From Defluviitalea phaphyphila (GTDB lineage Bacteria; Bacillota; Clostridia; Lachnospirales; Defluviitaleaceae): a stretch of 38,040 bases of DNA. A program made the translations under genes and the position numbers. The notes under the pieces were generated by a model. That model was not told where the DNA came from, did no database searches, and saw only the letters and a program-made list of their open reading frames with translations. The DNA lies in the NCBI RefSeq assembly GCF_001466305.1, contig NZ_JWID01000016.1, positions 1 through 38,040 of the forward strand, in the 5' to 3' direction. This document shows, one piece after another, positions 33,590 through 38,040 of the stretch (position 1 is its first letter; each line of letters starts with the position of its first letter).

Positions 33590-34598
33590 CTAAAATTTTG
33601 CCTCCACTTTCAAAAATCAAACTATTTATTTTATCATTTTTTCTAAATTCTATAGGAAGTCCCTTATTTTTTATAAACTCTTTATATTTTCTTTTATGAC
33701 CTATAAGGCTTTGATATAATTTTTGATTAGCATAAATAGTGATTGGTCTTTTTCCATTTTCATTATATATTTTTAAAATATACTCATTAAGCATTTTTTC
33801 TTCTACTAGCTGTCTAAAAGCCGGATGATAAGGACCTGCTACTATTCCCTTTCCTATATTTACTTCTTCTGTTGCTTGTAATCCTACACGAAGTACTGTT
33901 ATATTAGCATCGTAAAATAAAGGAAGTATCTTGCTTGTCCATTCAATAGCTTCATCAAGGCTTAAAGGGTTATATAATCCCTTATAGTACATAGTTTCAA
34001 GTTCAGTATCTTTCATTATTACAGTGGGATAAATTCTTGTAGTATCAGGTTTCATAAGAACTATTTTTTTAGCTGTATTTATACTTTTTTCTAAGGTATC
34101 TTTAGGAAGCCCTATCATCATCTGAAGTCCTAATTCTATATTTGTTTTCTTGATGTACGCTACAGCCTTATACACATCTTCTACTTTATGATTTCTTTTA
34201 CTTTCTAATAATACCTCTTCATCTAAGGACTGCACTCCTAATTCTACTGCTTTAACAGGATATTTTAATAAAAAATCTAATATTTCTTCATTAATATAGT
34301 CTGGTCTTGTTGATATTCTAATTCCTTCTAAATCATATTTTTCTATATATTCTTTTGCTATTTCTAAATAATGTTTTTGAAGATTTATATGAATTCCCGT
34401 GAAACTTCCTCCAAAAAAAGCAATTTCTACTATTTTATCTCCCTTAAAATCTTCTAAATAATTTTCTATATAATTTCTTATTTTCTTTTCATCAAAACTT
34501 TCTCTTACTCCTGTTATTCTTTTTTGATTACAAAATACACAATCATTAGGACATCCTTGGTGAGATACAAAAATTGGTATAATCATTTTCTTTTTCAT
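33558..34598 (-). CDS. Radical SAM protein, Elp3-like
   Basis: A 346-residue radical SAM enzyme. The cluster motif is CPNDCVFC (Cys16, Cys20, Cys23), which is CX3CX2C. FFGGSFTG follows as the SAM-binding GGE-like motif, then RPDYI, ELGVQSLDEEVL and GLPKDTLE. These match the Elp3/HemN-like group annotated in Clostridia. I found no Elp3 acetyltransferase domain, so it is the SAM part only, with a C-terminal extension (GIVAGPYHPAFRQLVEEKM). The ATG at 34598 is favoured because AGGTG lies six bases upstream; an in-frame GTG at 34607 overlaps that site. It overlaps the next gene by 32 bases, implying a joint function. The substrate, perhaps a tRNA, is unknown. Confidence 0.85.
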   Translation of the reverse strand: MKKKMIIPIFVSHQGCPNDCVFCNQKRITGVRESFDEKKIRNYIENYLEDFKGDKIVEIAFFGGSFTGIHINLQKHYLEIAKEYIEKYDLEGIRISTRPDYINEEILDFLLKYPVKAVELGVQSLDEEVLLESKRNHKVEDVYKAVAYIKKTNIELGLQMMIGLPKDTLEKSINTAKKIVLMKPDTTRIYPTVIMKDTELETMYYKGLYNPLSLDEAIEWTSKILPLFYDANITVLRVGLQATEEVNIGKGIVAGPYHPAFRQLVEEKMLNEYILKIYNENGKRPITIYANQKLYQSLIGHKRKYKEFIKNKGLPIEFRKNDKINSLIFESGGKILDDIHIPKCFR

Positions 34599-34632
34599 TA
34601 AATTCACCTATTCTATATTTATGCTTTTAAAT

Positions 34633-34681
34633 TTTATAAAAACACCTCAAATTGTAATTTTATAACAATTCGAGGTGTTTT
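34633..34681 (-). terminator. Intrinsic terminator after proA
   Basis: A long stem pairs AAACACCTC with GAGGTGTTT and, past one mismatch, AATTGT with ACAATT. On the minus strand T-rich sequence follows. It begins 13 bases after the proA stop. Confidence 0.85.
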
Positions 34682-34693
34682 ATAATAAAACAT

Positions 34694-35995
34694 TTATAAA
34701 TCCTCTTTATATTGTTTATCTATTTTTCTATGTGTAAAGGTTTTTATTTTATTTGCATAATCTCCTACGATATGTCCGTGTCCTATAAGTTTATATTTGT
34801 ATATTAAAAGTCCATCTAAACCAACAGGCCCTCTAGCATGAATTTTATTAGTACTAATGCCTACTTCTGCTCCAAAGCCATATCTAAAGCCATCACTAAA
34901 TCTCGTAGAACAATTTAAAAATACATTTCCTGAATCTACAAGATTCATAAATAAAGCAGCATTAGCTTTATTTTTAGTAATAATTGCATCTGTATGCCCA
35001 GAACCATAAGTATTAATATGTTCAATAGCTTCTTCTATATTCGATACTACTTTAATTGATAATTTATAATCTAAATACTCAGTTTTCCAATCTTCTTCTG
35101 TAGCTAATTCTACATCTATAATTTCTCTTGTTTTTTTACATCCTACTAATTCAACTTTCTTTTTATCTAATTCATTTTTTAACTTTGGAAGAAACACTGA
35201 AGCTATATCTTTATGTACTAAAAGAGTTTCTGTTGCATTACATACGGAAACATATTGAGTTTTTGAATCAACTACAATATCAACTGCCATATTTATATCA
35301 GCATCAGAATCCACATAGCAGTGACAAATTCCATCTGCATGTCCTAACACTGGAATATTAGAATTATCCATAATATATTTAACAAATTCATTAGATCCTC
35401 TAGGTATAATAAGATCTATATGTTTATCCATTTTTAACATTTCATTTACATCATCCCTAGTTTCAAGAAGCCAAATCCATCCAAAAGGAATTCCTACTTT
35501 TTCAGTAGCATCTTTTATAATATTCCATAAAATTTTATTAGTATTTTTAGCTTCACTTCCCCCTTTTAGTAATACAGCATTCCCACTTTTTAAACATAGA
35601 GTTGATATTTGAACTAATGCATCTGGTCTTGATTCAAAAATTACTCCAATTACTCCAATAGGGCAACTAACCCGATATAATTCTAACCCTTCATCTAATT
35701 CTGTAGCAGCTAAAGTTTTATTTACAGGATCAGGTAAATTTATAAGACTTTTTATACCCTGTATTACATCTTCAATTTTACTTTCATCAAATTTTAATCT
35801 TTTTAATAAAGGTTTTGCAAGATTTTCTTTTTCACTAACTTTCAGGTCTTCTTTATTAGCCATTACTATTTCTTCTTTTCTACTTTCTAGAGCTTTCGCT
35901 ATTTCTTCTAAAGCTTTATTCTTTAGTTCTGAATTTATAATCCCTAGTTTAATAGAAGCTTTCTTAGCTTCTACTGCCATATCCTGAATATTCAT
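34694..35995 (-). CDS. proA: Gamma-glutamyl phosphate reductase ProA
   Basis: The second enzyme of proline synthesis: it reduces gamma-glutamyl phosphate to glutamate 5-semialdehyde with NADPH. The 433 residues show IGVIFESRPDALVQI (115-129), LKGGSEA (143-149), VCNATETLLVH with the catalytic Cys252, and GSGHTDAI. All fit ProA. The ATG at 35995 has GGGTG seven bases upstream; an in-frame ATG at 36007 is possible but lies less well. It has its own promoter and terminator, and no proB (glutamate 5-kinase) is next to it, although proB and proA are usually adjacent. proB must be elsewhere, or the pathway runs differently. Confidence 0.95.
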   Translation of the reverse strand: MNIQDMAVEAKKASIKLGIINSELKNKALEEIAKALESRKEEIVMANKEDLKVSEKENLAKPLLKRLKFDESKIEDVIQGIKSLINLPDPVNKTLAATELDEGLELYRVSCPIGVIGVIFESRPDALVQISTLCLKSGNAVLLKGGSEAKNTNKILWNIIKDATEKVGIPFGWIWLLETRDDVNEMLKMDKHIDLIIPRGSNEFVKYIMDNSNIPVLGHADGICHCYVDSDADINMAVDIVVDSKTQYVSVCNATETLLVHKDIASVFLPKLKNELDKKKVELVGCKKTREIIDVELATEEDWKTEYLDYKLSIKVVSNIEEAIEHINTYGSGHTDAIITKNKANAALFMNLVDSGNVFLNCSTRFSDGFRYGFGAEVGISTNKIHARGPVGLDGLLIYKYKLIGHGHIVGDYANKIKTFTHRKIDKQYKEDL

Positions 35996-36025
35996 AAAAT
36001 CACCCATTTCCCATGCTTTTTTATT

Positions 36026-36054
36026 ATAATACTATATGATGTATTTTTATGCAA
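36026..36054 (-). promoter_or_regulatory. Sigma-A promoter of proA
   Basis: On the minus strand TTGCAT (36049-36054) precedes TATTAT (36026-36031) by 17 bases, about 25 bases before the predicted start of translation. Confidence 0.55.
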
Positions 36055-36110
36055 TTGTAAATGGACTCTTTTAATCAAATAATTATTTTATTCCTATCTA
36101 TAATATAAAA

Positions 36111-36953
36111 TTAACAACTACTGTTTTCTATAAAATTGCCTTTTTTTATTAAATCTTCTTCTGACATTTTATATATGGCATCTATTATGTTAACTTTTAA
36201 GCTTCCTATCCCTTCATCTTTATTTAATTTATTATATCCTATTTCTCCAGCGATTCCCATAAAAATTACTCCTCCTAGAGCTGATATAATATAATCATCT
36301 TCTACTCCAGCAAAAGAAGCAATTAGAGAAGTACACATACATCCTGTTCCTGTTATTTTAGACATCATTTCATTTCCATTTTTTGTTACATATAAATTTT
36401 CTCCATCTGTTACAATATCTATATATCCTGTAATAGCAACAACTGTATTAAAAGTTTTTGCAAATTTTTTTGCAAATTTTTGTACATTCTTCAAATCTTC
36501 TTGTTTTTTTAAAATAATTTCAGAGGAATCTACTCCCTTAGTTTTTGTATCTACTCCAAATAATGACTTAATCTCTGATAAATTTCCCCTTACTATAGAT
36601 ATTTTTATCTGTTTAAGTATTTCCCTGGCAATATTTGTCCTATATGAAGTAGCTCCTACTCCCACAGGGTCTAAAATAATAGGAATATTTAATTCATTGG
36701 CTCTTTTCCCTGCTAAAATCATGGCTTCTACTGTTCTACTACTTAATGTTCCTAAATTAATGACCAAAGAATTTGCTAAGGATACCATATCTCTAACTTC
36801 ATTAATATCATCTGCCATAACAGGAGAAGCTCCTATAGCTAAGGTAATATTAGCACAATCATTAGCTGTTACATAATTTGTAATATGATGTATTAAGGGT
36901 TTTTTATATTTTATTTCATATAAAGCTTTTGAGATTTTTTTATAGATTTCCAA
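36111..36953 (-). CDS. thiM: Hydroxyethylthiazole kinase ThiM
   Basis: Phosphorylates 4-methyl-5-(beta-hydroxyethyl)thiazole so that salvaged thiazole can be joined to the pyrimidine in thiamine synthesis. The 280 residues show the ribokinase-like core of ThiM: PLIHHITNYVTANDCAN (19-35), GASPVMAD, LVINLGTLS, LDPVGVGAT, VRGNLSEI, and GTGCMCTS with the family Cys in the anion hole. The start is TTG with a GGAGGG ribosome site six bases before it. It follows thiW by 21 bases, giving a thiazole uptake-and-kinase pair under one TPP riboswitch. thiE and thiD, often found next, are missing here. No clear terminator was found past the stop. Confidence 0.95.
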   Translation of the reverse strand: MEIYKKISKALYEIKYKKPLIHHITNYVTANDCANITLAIGASPVMADDINEVRDMVSLANSLVINLGTLSSRTVEAMILAGKRANELNIPIILDPVGVGATSYRTNIAREILKQIKISIVRGNLSEIKSLFGVDTKTKGVDSSEIILKKQEDLKNVQKFAKKFAKTFNTVVAITGYIDIVTDGENLYVTKNGNEMMSKITGTGCMCTSLIASFAGVEDDYIISALGGVIFMGIAGEIGYNKLNKDEGIGSLKVNIIDAIYKMSEEDLIKKGNFIENSSC

Positions 36954-36974
36954 ATTAAACCCTCCCTATATTGT

Positions 36975-37469
36975 TTATAAATCTTTTTTTATATAACCTA
37001 TTTTAGAAAAATCCATAATTTTAATAATAATATAAGATATTATACTTCCACCTATAGTACTTATTGAAAAAGGTGCTATAAAAAATAGACTTGTAACATC
37101 ATTTCCTATTATAAATTTAGCTATTGGATAAGCTAAAATACCACCTATTATTCCTGTACCAAATACTTCTCCTGTAACTGCCAGTATAGGAATATTGGTT
37201 TTCTTATATATAAGTCCAGCCAGTAAAGCTCCTATCATACTTCCAGGAAAAGCTAATAAACTTCCAGTTCCTAAAATATTTCTAAGTAAAGATATAGAAA
37301 ATGCCACTGCTACACTATAACTAGGGCCAAGGATAATCGCTGTTAAAACATTAATTGTATGTTGAACAGGAAAACATTTTGAAGCTCCTATAGGTATAAA
37401 AATAACATTACCTGCTATTACTCCTATGGCAATAAATATTGCTGATAAAGAAATTTTTTTAGCCTTCAT
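36975..37469 (-). CDS. thiW: Thiazole ECF transporter S component ThiW
   Basis: A 164-residue membrane protein with about five hydrophobic segments that binds the thiazole precursor of thiamine for import by the shared ECF module. Recognisable blocks are PIGASKCFPVQHTINVLTAI (a near-invariant ThiW signature), GPSYSVAVAFSISLLRNILG and GSMIGALLAGLIY. I chose the ATG at 37469 because GGGAG lies six bases upstream. An in-frame extension to 37535 runs through the riboswitch terminator and is not plausible. TPP riboswitch control and thiM next to it support the assignment. Confidence 0.93.
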   Translation of the reverse strand: MKAKKISLSAIFIAIGVIAGNVIFIPIGASKCFPVQHTINVLTAIILGPSYSVAVAFSISLLRNILGTGSLLAFPGSMIGALLAGLIYKKTNIPILAVTGEVFGTGIIGGILAYPIAKFIIGNDVTSLFFIAPFSISTIGGSIISYIIIKIMDFSKIGYIKKDL

Positions 37470-37491
37470 AATTTTCTCCCTTCGTTTCATT

Positions 37492-37521
37492 AAAAAAACA
37501 CAAGCCGCAGGCTTGTGTTTT
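37492..37521 (-). terminator. Riboswitch-controlled terminator upstream of thiW
   Basis: A perfect 12-bp stem AAAACACAAGCC / GGCTTGTGTTTT with loop TGC on the minus strand lies at 37495-37521, followed by seven T. It sits between the TPP aptamer and thiW, the usual place for a terminator that closes when TPP is bound. Confidence 0.9.
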
Positions 37522-37555
37522 CTTATAATAAACATACTAAATAAATAACATATAA

Positions 37556-37655
37556 GTTAACACTTCCTACGCTGGTATTACCCAGTTCAGGTACTTAGGG
37601 TCAAAGAATTTCGGTTCTTACTCTCAGCCGGCCTTTTCCGGCTCCCCTGTGTTAA
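37556..37655 (-). promoter_or_regulatory. TPP riboswitch (thi box)
   Basis: The 100-base leader contains the thi-box core: on the minus strand CACAGGGGAGCC, GGCTGAGAG, GACCC, GTACCTGAACTGGGTAATACC and CAGCGTAGGAAGTG, in canonical order. P1 is closed by TTAACAC with GTGTTAA. The hairpin between GAGAG and GACCC is short and variable, as usual. With the downstream terminator this should repress thiW-thiM when TPP is plentiful. Confidence 0.96.
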
Positions 37656-37672
37656 TTATTAAACTTTATATA

Positions 37673-37701
37673 ATAATATCATAATATAATTTAAAATACA
37701 A
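37673..37701 (-). promoter_or_regulatory. Sigma-A promoter of the thiW-thiM transcript
   Basis: On the minus strand TTGTAT (37696-37701) is followed after 17 bases by TATTAT (37673-37678). The start would be near 37666, about 10 bases before the TPP aptamer. Confidence 0.55.
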
Positions 37702-37712
37702 TTAAAAGATTG

Positions 37713-38040
37713 TTACAGTATTGAAGCAACGTAATAATTAGGTAAATATTTTATATTAAATCTCGATGGTCTTAAATTCTTACCTTCATATATTACATCA
37801 ATCTTTACTTTAATATTCTTTCCTTCTTTAAGTGCCTTCGTCTATTGATTTTCTATTTTTTATACTCGCTTAAATTTACTTTTAATGTAGAGAGATTTTA
37901 AATAATTCTACCTCAACTATTGACTGAATTTTAAATTGTTCTTTAGTAAACCTTTTACTTCTAATATAACTCTAAATCTATATTTTCTAGATCTACATCT
38001 TTAATTGTAACGTCGTACATGTTTTTTACATTTGTATCTG
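37713..38040 (-). pseudogene. Frameshifted coding remnant, truncated at the window edge
   Basis: The minus strand reads like a protein whose frame changes several times. In order from the window edge: DTNVKNMYDVTIKDVDLENI (stop), then in other frames FTKEQFKIQSIVEVELFKIS, LKVNLSEYKK, and LKEGKNIKVKIDVIYEGKNL, continuing RPSRFNIKYLPNYYVASIL and a stop at 37713-37715. Each piece has the amino acid mix and codon use of neighbouring genes, and together they need at least three frameshifts plus stops. I do not recognise the protein. The 5' part lies outside the window, so its size and origin are unknown. The 385 bases from the riboswitch to the edge hold otherwise only the thiW promoter. Confidence 0.6.

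Noticed and set aside
37470-37535. Upstream start for thiW
   Set aside because: The extension would be encoded by the riboswitch terminator hairpin; GGGAG precedes the ATG at 37469.
1-38040. CRISPR arrays, tRNA or rRNA genes, insertion sequences, prophage
   Set aside because: No regularly spaced direct repeats, cloverleaf-like sequences, transposase motifs or phage structural genes were seen when reading both strands.

Overview
The window looks like the chromosome of a very AT-rich, spore-forming anaerobe of the Clostridia (a Peptostreptococcales/Tissierellales-like relative). Evidence: strong AGGAGG ribosome sites throughout, a SleC cortex-lytic enzyme closely resembling the Clostridioides difficile protein, a CspB-CspA-type fused germination protease, rubrerythrin and hemerythrin genes, and an iron-containing alcohol dehydrogenase. 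No rRNA, tRNA, insertion sequence, phage gene or CRISPR array was seen.

Layout. 0.28-2.4 kb (-): a chemoreceptor with an unusually basic N-terminal tail. 2.6-6.1 kb (-): a glycan operon in the order winged-helix regulator, PglE-like aminotransferase, PglC-like phosphoglycosyl transferase, PglD-like acetyltransferase, VanZ-like protein, read from a good sigma-A promoter with a palindrome at the transcription start. 6.15-8.66 kb (-): a large SpoIID/LytB lipoprotein with an S-layer-homology-like segment. 8.77-9.05 kb (-): a 6S RNA with promoter and terminator. 9.1-10.6 kb (-): HD-GYP protein and signal peptidase II. 11-12 kb (+): class II fructose-bisphosphate aldolase, convergent with a SEC-C protein, a flavin reductase-like protein and a DUF815 ATPase. 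14.3-15.2 kb (-): the folate transporter FolT under a tetrahydrofolate riboswitch.

15.3-19.6 kb (+): an XRE-cupin regulator, preceded by two copies of a 17-bp operator-like repeat, leads a complete potABCD spermidine/putrescine importer. 19.6-21.8 kb (-): an ABC exporter cassette in which two similar permeases flank one ATPase. 22.0-28.2 kb is a spore-germination region: sleC (+), hemerythrin (+), rubrerythrin (+), and convergent to them a 1163-residue protein with two subtilisin-like domains (CspBA architecture). Its second domain still shows Asp, His and Ser at the catalytic positions, unlike the known CspA pseudoprotease.

28.3-34.6 kb (-): an alpha/beta hydrolase, a DnaQ-like exonuclease, citrate synthase, an Fe-alcohol dehydrogenase, a probable GME-fold protein and an overlapping radical SAM protein. 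34.7-36.0 kb (-): proA as a single-gene unit. 36.1-37.7 kb (-): thiW-thiM under a TPP riboswitch and intrinsic terminator. The last 330 bases hold a broken coding sequence on the minus strand that runs off the edge.

The RNA regulation is rich: three structured RNAs (6S, THF, TPP) could be recognised from sequence and base pairing. The strongest leads for new biology are the CspBA-type fusion with two intact-looking triads, the radical SAM/GME-fold overlapping pair, the two-permease ABC cassette, and the regulator-led glycan operon that lacks its dehydratase.
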